Source: Pseudazoarcus sp963975885 (GTDB lineage: Bacteria > Pseudomonadota > Gammaproteobacteria > Burkholderiales > Rhodocyclaceae). From it: 64,000 nt of DNA. The stretch covers positions 1 through 64,000 of the forward strand of contig CAXBIS010000006.1 of assembly GCA_963975885.1 (NCBI GenBank), in the 5' to 3' direction. The notes under the pieces are model-generated. The model was given only the letters and a program-made list of their open reading frames with translations. It did no database searches and had not been told where the DNA came from. The first letter of the stretch is position 1. Every line of letters starts with the position of its first letter. This document shows positions 48,365 to 57,016 of the stretch, in pieces. Position numbers and translations under genes: made by a program.

Positions 48365-49555
48365 ATGCCGCTGATCCGGCTCGATCTCCAGGCGGCGCCG
48401 TCTGTGCCGCAATCGCCATCGTGGAACGCGCTGCTCTCTTACGCCTTCCGCCCGTTCTATTTGCTCGCCGCCTTGCAGGGCGCGTTGTTCGTGCTTGCAT
48501 GGGCCTTTGGCTTCGGTGGCACGGATGCGCTGCCCGGTTTCCTTTGGCATGGCCACGAGATGGTGTGGGGTTATGCCGGGGCGATCATCGTCGGCTTTCT
48601 GCTCACCGCGGTCGCGAACTGGACCGGCCAGCCCCCGGTGCACGGTGCGCTGTTGCTGGCGCTGGTCGGGTTGTGGCTGGGTGCGCGCGTGCTGCTGCTT
48701 GCCGTGTCCGATACGGTGGTGCCCGGCGCCATCCTGTCGGTCGCCTTTTTCCTGCTCGCCGCCGCGTTGTTCGCGATGCCGATCGTGCGTACCGGCAATA
48801 TGCGCAATTTGATCCCGGTGGGGCTGATGCTGGCTTTTGGTGTGGCCAACGCGCTGTTTCACATCGCCGTGTCGGGGGCGCTGGCGATCGATCTGCGCGC
48901 CATGCTGCACACCGGCCTGCTGCTGGTCGCGGTCGTGATCTTCCTGATGGGGTTGCGCGTGATTCCGTTCTTCACCGCACGCCGGCTGCAGGCCGAGCAG
49001 GTGGCCAATCCGCGCGCGCTGGTGCTGGCCGGCATCGGCTTGCCGTTCGCGATGGCAGTCAGTGTCGCGGCGGGCGGACCGCTGTGGCTGTCAGCCGCGC
49101 TGGGGACGGCGGGCGCTGCCGCCAACCTGGTCGCGATGACACGCTGGTGGCAGCACGGCGTCGGCAAAGAACCTATGCTGTGGGTGCTGTTCGCCGGTTT
49201 CGGTTGCACCGCCGCCGGCGTCTGGCTGTATGGCCTGCTGCTGGCGCTCGCGCCGCAGTTTCTCAGCGCGGCCGTGCATCTGATTGCCGTCGGCGGCATC
49301 GGCGTGCTGACGGTGGGCATGATGACGCGCACGGCGCTTGGGCACACCGGCCGAGCGCTGTCCGCGCCACGCGGCATGCCGGCAGCCTTTGCGTTGATGC
49401 TCGCAGCGGCCGCGGCGAGATTCGCCTCGGTGCTCCTGCCTATGGCGTACGATGCGCTGGTGATCACCAGCGGTCTGTGCTTTGCCGCAGCGCTGGGGTT
49501 GTTCGCGGTCCGTTTCGGGCCGTGGCTGATCCGTCCAAGGGCGGATGGAGGATAG
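48365..49555 (+). CDS. nnrS: NnrS family heme/copper membrane protein
   Basis: 396 residues, about twelve membrane helices. The NnrS landmarks YAFRPFYLLAAL and LWHGHEMVWGYAGAI open the protein, and the later His-bearing NALFHIA, RAMLHTG and MMTRTALGHTGR are present. NnrS relieves NO stress, in part by protecting iron pools. The ATG at 48365 lies seven bases after GAGGAGG; an ATG at 48359 overlapping the previous stop is the alternative. In the predicted FNR/Dnr-driven operon. Confidence 0.92.
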   Translation: MPLIRLDLQAAPSVPQSPSWNALLSYAFRPFYLLAALQGALFVLAWAFGFGGTDALPGFLWHGHEMVWGYAGAIIVGFLLTAVANWTGQPPVHGALLLALVGLWLGARVLLLAVSDTVVPGAILSVAFFLLAAALFAMPIVRTGNMRNLIPVGLMLAFGVANALFHIAVSGALAIDLRAMLHTGLLLVAVVIFLMGLRVIPFFTARRLQAEQVANPRALVLAGIGLPFAMAVSVAAGGPLWLSAALGTAGAAANLVAMTRWWQHGVGKEPMLWVLFAGFGCTAAGVWLYGLLLALAPQFLSAAVHLIAVGGIGVLTVGMMTRTALGHTGRALSAPRGMPAAFALMLAAAAARFASVLLPMAYDALVITSGLCFAAALGLFAVRFGPWLIRPRADGG

Positions 49556-49585
49556 GGAGTGTGACGGCTCCCGGGAGGTGTGATG

Positions 49586-50158
49586 ATGAGCAAACCGATC
49601 GAACGATGGGAGCGCGAGCACCGCAACTTCGTGCGGCTGCTTGACCTGATCGACAACTGGACCGTGCGCTTTCGCGCCGGAGAAGAAGTCGAGTACGAAC
49701 TGTTGCGCGAGGTCATGTACTACATGACGCATTATCCCGACCGCTATCACCACCCGCTCGAGGATGCGGTGTTTGACTGTCTGGCCCGGCGTCACGAAGA
49801 GTATCGTGCGGCGGTGGAAGAACTGTCAGTGCAGCATCGGCAGATTGCCGAACTCGGCAAGGCGCTCGTCGAGGATCTGGACGCTATCGTCGGCGACGCG
49901 GTGATGTCGCGCGAGGCCGTGGTCGAGGATGCGGCAAGCTACTCCAAACTGATGCGCGATCACATGAAGCTGGAGGAAACGACGCTCTTCCCGGCGATCG
50001 CCGAGCATTGCACCGATGCCGATTGGGAGGCCGCGGTGACCCGCGTTGGTGACGGGATTGACCCGATGTTCGGAGACAGCGTGGAACAGCGCTACGAAAC
50101 CGTGCATCGTGAGATCGCACGCCAGATCGGCTGCGATTGCGACACCGGGACGTCGTGA
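49586..50158 (+). CDS. Hemerythrin domain protein (third)
   Basis: 190 residues. Motifs WEREHRNFVRLLDLI, YPDRYHHPLEDAVFDCL, SVQHRQIAEL and RDHMKLEETTLFPAIAEHC give a full His/Glu/Asp set for a diiron site. Longer than the second hemerythrin, with an extra C-terminal segment ending in CDC. GGGAGG is seven bases before the ATG at 49586; the adjacent ATG at 49583 is possible. Probably the last gene of the nnrS operon. Confidence 0.87.
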   Translation: MSKPIERWEREHRNFVRLLDLIDNWTVRFRAGEEVEYELLREVMYYMTHYPDRYHHPLEDAVFDCLARRHEEYRAAVEELSVQHRQIAELGKALVEDLDAIVGDAVMSREAVVEDAASYSKLMRDHMKLEETTLFPAIAEHCTDADWEAAVTRVGDGIDPMFGDSVEQRYETVHREIARQIGCDCDTGTS

Positions 50159-50192
50159 CAGTGATGGAACCGGGCCGTGGCCCGGTTCCGGT

Positions 50193-50768
50193 TCACGATT
50201 GCATCGCGGCGGGTACCACCACGATGGCGACCATGGTGGCCCAGGCCAGCGCTCCGGCGCAGGTGACGATCAACGCCACCGAGCCGGCATCGGTCACTTC
50301 GCGCACGCCGAGCATTGCGCGCACGCCGTGACGCACCAGGAAGGCTGACGCGGCCAGACCCGCGAGCGCGCATCCGACGATCAGTGCCACGCTGCCTGTC
50401 GGTAGGGCGAGGGCTGACAGCCACATCGGCACCGGTGCGACGACCGCGACGACGAAGGCGTCGTAATCGCGTGGTACGCCGTGGTGCGTGCGCGCCGCCT
50501 CCAGAATGATCCAGGTCATCAACGCCAGTGTGACGCACTCGGCGGCGAGGAAGGTCGCGGCGACCAGAATCCAGGTCGCGATGCTCACACCGGGGAACAG
50601 GCGTGCGCCCAGATCACCGGCGGCGATCAGGATCATCGCGGGTGGAATCAGTGCGAACGGCACGAACACGGTGGTCAGCAGACGCGCCCGCGTCGGGCGA
50701 GCGTGCATCAGATCGACCCAGCCGGCGCCGGGGGAGAACAGCATTCCGGGGAGGTGTGCGAGATTCAT
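50193..50768 (-). CDS. Yip1 family membrane protein
   Basis: 191 residues with five predicted membrane helices. YIP1-domain pattern: LFSPGAGWVDLMHARPT at the N-terminus, then a five-helix bundle including APVPMWLSALAL. The bacterial members have no settled function. It is divergent from a MarR regulator gene, and a perfect palindrome overlaps its predicted promoter, so the MarR protein may control it. Confidence 0.8.
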   Translation of the reverse strand: MNLAHLPGMLFSPGAGWVDLMHARPTRARLLTTVFVPFALIPPAMILIAAGDLGARLFPGVSIATWILVAATFLAAECVTLALMTWIILEAARTHHGVPRDYDAFVVAVVAPVPMWLSALALPTGSVALIVGCALAGLAASAFLVRHGVRAMLGVREVTDAGSVALIVTCAGALAWATMVAIVVVPAAMQS

Positions 50769-50798
50769 GAGCGTCTCCGTTCAGGCGGCGGATTAAAC

Positions 50799-50837
50799 AT
50801 CACAGTGTGATACTAGACCGCGGCCGCCGGAAATCAA
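50799..50837 (-). promoter_or_regulatory. yip1-family promoter overlapped by a palindromic operator
   Basis: On the minus strand TTGATT (50837-50832), a 16-base spacer and TAGTAT (50815-50810) form a fair promoter. Directly downstream, ATCACA-G-TGTGAT (50799-50811) is a perfect 6-1-6 palindrome covering the expected start point. Position and symmetry suit a MarR-type repressor site. Confidence 0.5.
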
Positions 50838-50935
50838 GGCCGATCTTCGCTCGCGCTCCCCATTGGCGGAAACCCGCAGGGGCAAGGGCGGGCGGATCGG
50901 GTATCCTTGTATCAACTCATGATCAGGTTTGCCCG

Positions 50936-51385
50936 ATGACGAACGACCCGATTCCGCTGGCCGAGATCCAGGCGCTGGCGGAGTTCCGATACCAGTTGCG
51001 ACGTTACCTGCGCGTATCCGAGGTGCTGGTGCGCGAGTACGGCATCACCAGTCTGCAATACCAGATGCTGCTCCAGCTCAAGGGTTATCCGGGGCGGCAG
51101 TGGGCCAATGTCGGTGAGCTGGCCGAGCGACTGCAGTCTCATCATCACGGGGTCGTGTCGCTGGTGTCGCGCTGCGAGAAGCTCGGTCTGGTCGAACGTC
51201 GCACCGGGCGGGAGGATGCGCGCAACGTCGAGATCCATCTCACCGACCGCGGCGATACGCTGGTCACCCGGCTGGCGCGCCTGCACCGCGACGAACTGCT
51301 CGCGCGCCGCGGCGTGTTCTCGGTTCCGACCGAGGCCGATCTGGTCACACGCAAGGATGCGCAGGACGCCGCGGATCCGCGCTGA
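50936..51385 (+). CDS. MarR family transcriptional regulator
   Basis: 149 residues. Winged helix-turn-helix with ITSLQYQMLLQLKGYPG, the recognition region NVGELAERLQSHHHGVVSLV and the wing RRTGREDARNVEIHLTDRG. The start at 50936 gives MTNDPIPLAEI; further upstream reading is non-family. A divergent palindrome at 50799-50811 could be its operator. The ligand is unknown. Confidence 0.88.
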   Translation: MTNDPIPLAEIQALAEFRYQLRRYLRVSEVLVREYGITSLQYQMLLQLKGYPGRQWANVGELAERLQSHHHGVVSLVSRCEKLGLVERRTGREDARNVEIHLTDRGDTLVTRLARLHRDELLARRGVFSVPTEADLVTRKDAQDAADPR

Positions 51386-51461
51386 GCATAGTCTGCGAGG
51401 CGCCGCTTCGCAGGGGCTCCGGCGGTCGTGATGCGGTCGGTTGGGCGATCAATCTCGTGAA

Positions 51462-51502
51462 TTGATTCGCATCAACGCGGCGAAAAACCCCGTCCCTAAC
51501 AT
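51462..51502 (+). promoter_or_regulatory. Consensus FNR/Dnr box and -10 element before nosR
   Basis: TTGAT-TCGC-ATCAA (51462-51475) is a perfect FNR/Dnr consensus. TAACAT (51497-51502) is a fair -10. Box centre 51468.5 plus 41.5 puts the start near 51510, at the predicted nosR ATG (51509). The nos operon is thus expected to be on under low oxygen and NO. Confidence 0.75.
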
Positions 51503-51508
51503 GGCGGC

Positions 51509-53730
51509 ATGTCCTCCAAGACTTGTGCCGTCCGCCCTCCCGATGCATTCCGCCTGCCGGCAACAGGCGCTCTGGCGAGTATTTTCGCCCTCATCGGCCT
51601 GATCTTCCTCCTCACGCTGGGCGCCTCGCCCGTGCGCGCCGCCGACGATCTGCCGACGCAACGCATCGCCAGCGTCTTCCCCGATGCCGATCGCGTCGAT
51701 GCGCCGCGCTGCCGCGCGTCGCCGCTGCCTGGGTCGGCGGCGAGATCGTCGGCCATGCCTTCCGCACGCTGCCCATCGTCGACATCCCGGCGTATTCGGG
51801 CAAGCCCATCGACATGCACGTGGTGCTCGACACCGACGGCGTGATCCGCGATGCCTATGTGCTCGAACACCACGAGCCCATCCTGCTGATCGGCATTCCC
51901 GAGCAGAAGCTGCACGACTTCAACGCGGGCTATTCCGGCATCCGCGCCGACCAGCGCGTGGTGGTGGGGCGTTCGCGCGATCCGGCGGCGGTGACGGTGG
52001 ATGCCGTGTCCGGCGCCACCGTGACGGTGATGGTGATCAACGAGGTGGTGATGCGCTCGGTGCGCGCGGTCGCGGTCGAGCTCGGCCTGATCCGTGACGC
52101 AGCAGCCACGGCGAAGCCGGCCACGGTGCGCGCGGACGTCTATGAGCCCGCCGACTGGGCCGCGCTCACCGGCAACGGCGCGGTGCGCCGCCTGCACCTT
52201 ACACGCGGCGACGTGGATGCGGCCTTTGCCGGCACCGAGGCCGAGGGTGTCGATGCCGCCACGCCGGAGACCGCGGGCGAGACCTTCATCGACCTCTACG
52301 TCGCGCATCTGAATGCGCCGACCATCGGACGCAACCTGCTGGGCGAGAACGGCTACCGGTTCCTGATGGACGAGTTGGGGCCCGATGAACACGCCATCGC
52401 CGTGATGGGGCGCGGCGAGTATTCCTTCAAGGGTTCGGGCTATGTGCGCGGCGGCATCTTCGACCGCGTGCAGCTGCGCCAGCACGGCGACAGCGTGAGC
52501 TTCCGCGACATGGATCACGAGCGCATCCACGACATCTTCGCAGCCGGTGCGCCGGATTTCGACGAGATGGCCATGTTCATCGTTCGCGACCAGCACGCCT
52601 TCGACCCCGGCGCGCCGTGGAGTCTGGAGCTGCTGGTGCGTCGCCAGACCGGCCCCGTCGACAGCGTGTTCACCAGCTTCGAGCTGGGCTACCAGCTGCC
52701 CGAGGAATACCTCGACCGCCCGCAGCCTACCGCCGAGGAACTGGCCGCCATCGCCGAGGCCGAGCGCCCGGTGTGGGTCAACGTCTGGTATCAGCGCAGC
52801 TTCCAGATCGGCGTGATCTGCGTGGCGCTGGCGCTGCTCACGGTGATCCTGTTCCTGCAGGACAAATTCACCCGCCGCCCGGCCTTCCTGCACTGGCTGC
52901 GTCGTGGCTACCTCGTGTTCACGGTGGTGTTCATCGGCTGGTACGCGCTGGGGCAGCTGTCCATCGTCAATGTGCTGACCTTCGCGCATTCGCTCGTGCA
53001 GGGCTTCCACTGGGAGCTGTTCCTCAGCGACCCGGTGATCTTCATCCTCTGGACCTTCACCGCCGCCAGCATCCTGCTGTGGGGGCGCGGCGTGTTCTGC
53101 GGCTGGCTGTGTCCCTTCGGCGCGCTGCAGGAACTCGTCAATGAAGCCGCGCGCAAGTTGAAAGTGCGCCAGTTCGAACTGCCCTTCGCGGTGCATGAGC
53201 GGCTGTGGGCGATCAAGTACATCGTGCTGCTGGTGCTCTTCGGTATCTCGCTCGAATCGCTGTCCACCGCCGAGCACTACGCCGAGGTCGAGCCCTTCAA
53301 GACGGCCATCACGCTGCGCTTCGATCGTCAGTGGTGGTTCGTCGCCTACGCGGCCGGCTGGATCGTCATCAGCATCTTCACGCGCAAGGTGTATTGCCGC
53401 TACGTCTGCCCGCTGGGCGCGGCGCTGGCCATCCCAAGCAAATTCCGCCTGTTCGACTGGCTCAAGCGCCGCAAGGAATGCGGCCAGCCCTGCCAGGTGT
53501 GTGCCAACGAGTGCGAGATCCAGGCCATCCATCCGGACGGGCGCATCAATGCCAACGAGTGCCACTACTGCCTCGATTGCCAGATGACCTACCACAACGA
53601 GAACAAGTGCCCGCCGCTGGTGCTGAAGAACAAGAAGCGCCGCCGCGACAAGGCTGCGCCCGAGCCGCGCGTCATTCCGCTGATTCCGCAGCCGCCGCGC
53701 GCGGCTCCCACCGAACCCGTTTCGCCGTAA
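51509..53730 (+). CDS. nosR: NosR, N2O reductase expression/electron-transfer protein, with apparent frameshift
   Basis: Polytopic iron-sulfur flavoprotein that feeds electrons to NosZ. The signal peptide (about 51509-51655, ending SPVRA) and FPDADRVDAP are in one frame; the FMN-binding domain onward (AAAWVGGEIVGHAF) is in another. The switch near 51700-51710 needs a -1 shift, meaning one base seems missing. After it the protein is complete to 53730: FMN-attachment region with SGAT, about five membrane helices, CxxxCP motifs GWLCPFGA and RYVCPLGA, and ferredoxin Cys sets QPCQVCANEC and CHYCLDC. No ribosome site is clear before 51509; in-frame TAA at 51497 limits the start. Sequencing error and real mutation cannot be told apart here. 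Confidence 0.88.
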
Positions 53731-53773
53731 CCCGGCCACGCGCCGGACCCTTCAACCGCAAGGAGTGCATGAG

Positions 53774-55684
53774 ATGAAAGACCAACAACACAAGCCGCCC
53801 GTCGCCGAGCTCGACGACAAGGGCCGCGCGCGCCGCGGCTTCCTGGGCAAGACCGCCGTGACCGGCGCGACGCTGGCCGGCACCGCCGCCTTCGGTGGCG
53901 CGGCCGTGATGACGCGCGAGGCCTGGGCAGCCAAGGTCAAGGAATCGCAGGCCAAGGCCCACGTCGGGCCGGGCGAACTGGATGACTACTACGGCTTCTG
54001 GAGCGGTGGTCACCAGGGCGAGGTGCGCGTGATGGGCGTGCCGTCGATGCGCGAGCTGATGCGCATTCCGGTGTTCAACGTCGATTCCGCCACCGGCTGG
54101 GGCCTGACCGACGAGAGCCGCCGCGTCATGGGTGATAGCGCCAAATTCCTCAACGGCGACTGCCACCACCCGCACATCTCGATGACCGACGGCAAGTACG
54201 ACGGCAAGTATCTGTTCATCAACGACAAGGCCAATACCCGCGTCGCGCGCATCCGTCTCGACATCATGAAGTGCGACAAGATGCTGACCGTGCCGAACGT
54301 GCAGGCCATCCACGGCCTGCGTCTGCAGAAGGTGCCGCACACCAGGTACGTGTTCGCCAACGCCGAGTTCATCATTCCGCACCCGAACGACGGCAAGATC
54401 ACCGACATCACCGACAAGAACGCCTACACCATGTTCAACGTCATCGACGCCGAGTCCATGACCATGGCCTTTCAGGTGATCGTCGACGGCAACCTCGACA
54501 ACGTGGACGCCGACTACACCGGCCGCTTCGCTGCGGCGACCTGCTACAACTCCGAGCGCGCTGTCGACCTGGGCGGCATGATGCGCAACGAGCGCGACTG
54601 GGTGGTGGTGTTCGACATCACCGCCATCGAGAAGGCGGTCCAGGCCGGCAAGCACATCACGCTGGGCGACTCGAAAGTGCCGGTGGTCGATGGTCGCAGC
54701 GGCTCGCCCTTCACGCGCTACATCCCGGTGCCGAAGAACCCGCACGGTCTCAACACCTCGCCGGACGGCAAGTACTTCATCGCCAACGGCAAGCTCTCGC
54801 CGACGGTGTCGATGATCGCCATTGCCAAACTGCCGGATCTGTTCGCCGGCAAGCTCAAGGATCCGCGCGAGGCCATCGACGCCGAGCCGGAACTGGGTCT
54901 GGGCCCGCTGCACACGACCTTCGACGGTCGCGGCAACGCCTACACCACGCTGTTCCTCGACTCCCAGGTGGTGAAGTGGAACATGGCCGACGCGGTGCGC
55001 GCCTACAAGGGCGAGAAGGTCGATTACATCCGCCAGAAGATCGACGTTCATTACCAGCCGGGCCACATCCACGCCTCGCTGACCGAAACCTCCGAGGCCG
55101 ACGGCAAGTGGCTGGTGGCTCTGTCCAAGTTTTCCAAGGACCGCTTCCTGCCGGTGGGCCCGCTGCACCCCGAAAACGACCAGCTGATCGACATTTCCGG
55201 CGAGGAAATGAAGCTGGTGCACGACGGCCCGACCTATGCCGAGCCGCACGACTGCATCCTCGCGCGTCGCGACCAGATCCGCACGCGCAAGGTGTGGCGT
55301 CGTGACGACCCGTTCTTCGCCGAGACCGTGGCCCAGGCCAAAAGGGACGGCGTGGTGCTGGAGAAGGAGAGCAAGGTCGTGCGCGACGGCAAGAAGGTGC
55401 GCGTCTACATGTACTCGGCCGCGCCGACCTTCGGCCTGCTGGAGTTCAAGGTCAAGCAGGGTGACGAGGTCACCGTGATCGTCACCAACATCGACGAGAT
55501 CGAGGACGTCTCGCACGGCTTCGTGATGACCAATCATGGCGTGAGCATGGAGATCAGTCCGCAGCAGACTTCGTCCATCACCTTCACGGCCGACAAGCCG
55601 GGCGTGCATTGGTACTACTGCAGCTGGTTCTGCCATGCACTGCACATGGAAATGGTCGGCCGCATGATCGTCGAGCCGGCGTAA
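53774..55684 (+). CDS. nosZ: Nitrous oxide reductase NosZ (Tat-exported, clade I type)
   Basis: 636 residues. Periplasmic multicopper enzyme reducing N2O to N2. Twin-arginine signal RRGFLGK (R20-R21) at the N-terminus, as in clade I enzymes. The seven-bladed propeller carries the CuZ His ligands, including GDCHHPHIS. The C-terminal cupredoxin holds CuA: C616, W618, C620, H624 and M627 in CSWFCHALHMEM, with another His in VSHGFVMTNHG. AAGGAG is eight bases before the ATG at 53774; a GTG at 53765 is less likely. Confidence 0.98.
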   Translation: MKDQQHKPPVAELDDKGRARRGFLGKTAVTGATLAGTAAFGGAAVMTREAWAAKVKESQAKAHVGPGELDDYYGFWSGGHQGEVRVMGVPSMRELMRIPVFNVDSATGWGLTDESRRVMGDSAKFLNGDCHHPHISMTDGKYDGKYLFINDKANTRVARIRLDIMKCDKMLTVPNVQAIHGLRLQKVPHTRYVFANAEFIIPHPNDGKITDITDKNAYTMFNVIDAESMTMAFQVIVDGNLDNVDADYTGRFAAATCYNSERAVDLGGMMRNERDWVVVFDITAIEKAVQAGKHITLGDSKVPVVDGRSGSPFTRYIPVPKNPHGLNTSPDGKYFIANGKLSPTVSMIAIAKLPDLFAGKLKDPREAIDAEPELGLGPLHTTFDGRGNAYTTLFLDSQVVKWNMADAVRAYKGEKVDYIRQKIDVHYQPGHIHASLTETSEADGKWLVALSKFSKDRFLPVGPLHPENDQLIDISGEEMKLVHDGPTYAEPHDCILARRDQIRTRKVWRRDDPFFAETVAQAKRDGVVLEKESKVVRDGKKVRVYMYSAAPTFGLLEFKVKQGDEVTVIVTNIDEIEDVSHGFVMTNHGVSMEISPQQTSSITFTADKPGVHWYYCSWFCHALHMEMVGRMIVEPA

Positions 55685-55693
55685 CAGGGGCCG

Positions 55694-55720
55694 CCGCGCG
55701 CCCGTTTTTCGGGCGCGCGG
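55694..55720 (+). other. Strong intercistronic hairpin between nosZ and nosD
   Basis: The 11-bp perfect GC-only stem CCGCGCGCCCG (55694-55704) and CGGGCGCGCGG (55710-55720) has a TTTTT loop. It starts 10 bases after the nosZ stop and ends 9 bases before the nosD ATG. There is no U-tract after it. It may protect the nosZ 3' end and reduce nosD translation, giving more NosZ than accessory protein. Confidence 0.6.
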
Positions 55721-55729
55721 CCCACCACA

Positions 55730-57016
55730 ATGAAACACAAAGAATTCACTTTCCTGCTGGTTGTGCTGCTCGCCGCCCCACTGGGCGCGACGCAGTCGCC
55801 CTTGCCCGAACTGCCGCTGATCGCGCAGGGCGAGGGCGTGTGGCGCCTGCCGGCCGGAGAACACCATGCGCGCCTCGTCATCGACCAGCCGATGACGCTG
55901 CAGTGCGAGCCCGGCGCCGTGATCGACGCGGGCGGGCAGGGCAGCGCGATCACCATCGCCGCGCCCGGTGTCACCGTCGAAGGCTGCACCGTGCGCAACT
56001 GGGGTGCCAACCTCACCGACCTCGATTCGGCCTTCTTCCTGCGCCCCGAGGCGCAGGGTGCTGCGCTGCGTGACAACGTGCTGCGCGGACCCGGCTCGGG
56101 CGTGTGGGTCGATTCCACGCCGGATGTGACCATCGAGAACAACGACATCGAGGGCGTCGAAGCCATCCGCTCGCAGGATCGCGGCAACGCCATCCATCTG
56201 TTTGCCGCGCGCGGCGCCAGGGTGGAGGGCAACCGCGTGCGCCATGCGCGCGACGGCATCTACATCGACACCTCCAACGGCAATACGCTTGCCGGCAACG
56301 TGCTCGAGGACGTGCGCTACGGCATTCACTACATGTACTCACACGACAATATCGTGCGCGACAACGTCACGCGGCGCACACGCACCGGCTATGCGCTGAT
56401 GCAGAGCAAGCGCCTGACCGTCACCGGCAACCGCTCGGAGGATGACCAGAACTACGGGATTCTGATGAATTTCATCACGCACTCGACGATTGTTGGCAAC
56501 GTCATTACCGGCGTGCGCCAGGGCTCGACCGGCGACGTGATGATCCAGGGCGCCGAGGGCAAGGCGCTGTTCATCTACAACTCGTTGTTCAACCGCATCG
56601 AGGACAACCGCTTCGAGCACAGCTCGCTGGGCATCCACCTGACCGCCGGTTCCGAAGACAACGTGATCGCTGGCAACGCCTTCGTCGCCAACCGTCAGCA
56701 GGTCAAGTACGTCGCCACGCGGCGGCAGGACTGGTCGGCGGACGGTCGCGGCAATTACTGGAGTGATTACCTGGGCTGGGATCGCGACGCCGACGGCATC
56801 GGCGATGTGGCTTACGAACCCAATGACGGCGTCGATCGCCTGCTGTGGATGTATCCGCAGGCACGACTGCTGATGAACAGCCCGGCCATCGAACTGCTGC
56901 GCTGGGTGCAGCGCGCCTTTCCGGTGACGCGCTCGCCGGGCGTGCAGGACAGCCGCCCGCTGATGCACCCGCCTGCCGCAGCGCAGCTTGCGCAGGCCAA
57001 GGAGAACCAACCATGA
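55730..57016 (+). CDS. nosD: NosD, periplasmic copper-site assembly protein
   Basis: 428 residues with a signal peptide (about 1-21). Right-handed beta-helix of the carbohydrate-binding/CASH type, with repeated N-x-I/V-x-x-N turns (NNDIEG, GNRVRHARDG, NTLAGN, NIVRDN, GNVITG). Needed to build the CuZ centre of NosZ together with NosF and NosY. The start ATG at 55730 lies right after the hairpin. It overlaps nosF by four bases. Confidence 0.93.
   Translation: MKHKEFTFLLVVLLAAPLGATQSPLPELPLIAQGEGVWRLPAGEHHARLVIDQPMTLQCEPGAVIDAGGQGSAITIAAPGVTVEGCTVRNWGANLTDLDSAFFLRPEAQGAALRDNVLRGPGSGVWVDSTPDVTIENNDIEGVEAIRSQDRGNAIHLFAARGARVEGNRVRHARDGIYIDTSNGNTLAGNVLEDVRYGIHYMYSHDNIVRDNVTRRTRTGYALMQSKRLTVTGNRSEDDQNYGILMNFITHSTIVGNVITGVRQGSTGDVMIQGAEGKALFIYNSLFNRIEDNRFEHSSLGIHLTAGSEDNVIAGNAFVANRQQVKYVATRRQDWSADGRGNYWSDYLGWDRDADGIGDVAYEPNDGVDRLLWMYPQARLLMNSPAIELLRWVQRAFPVTRSPGVQDSRPLMHPPAAAQLAQAKENQP

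Noticed and set aside
51690..51715. Programmed -1 frameshifting in nosR
   Set aside because: No X-XXY-YYZ slippery heptamer or obvious downstream pseudoknot is visible. A missing base (mutation or sequence error) is simpler.
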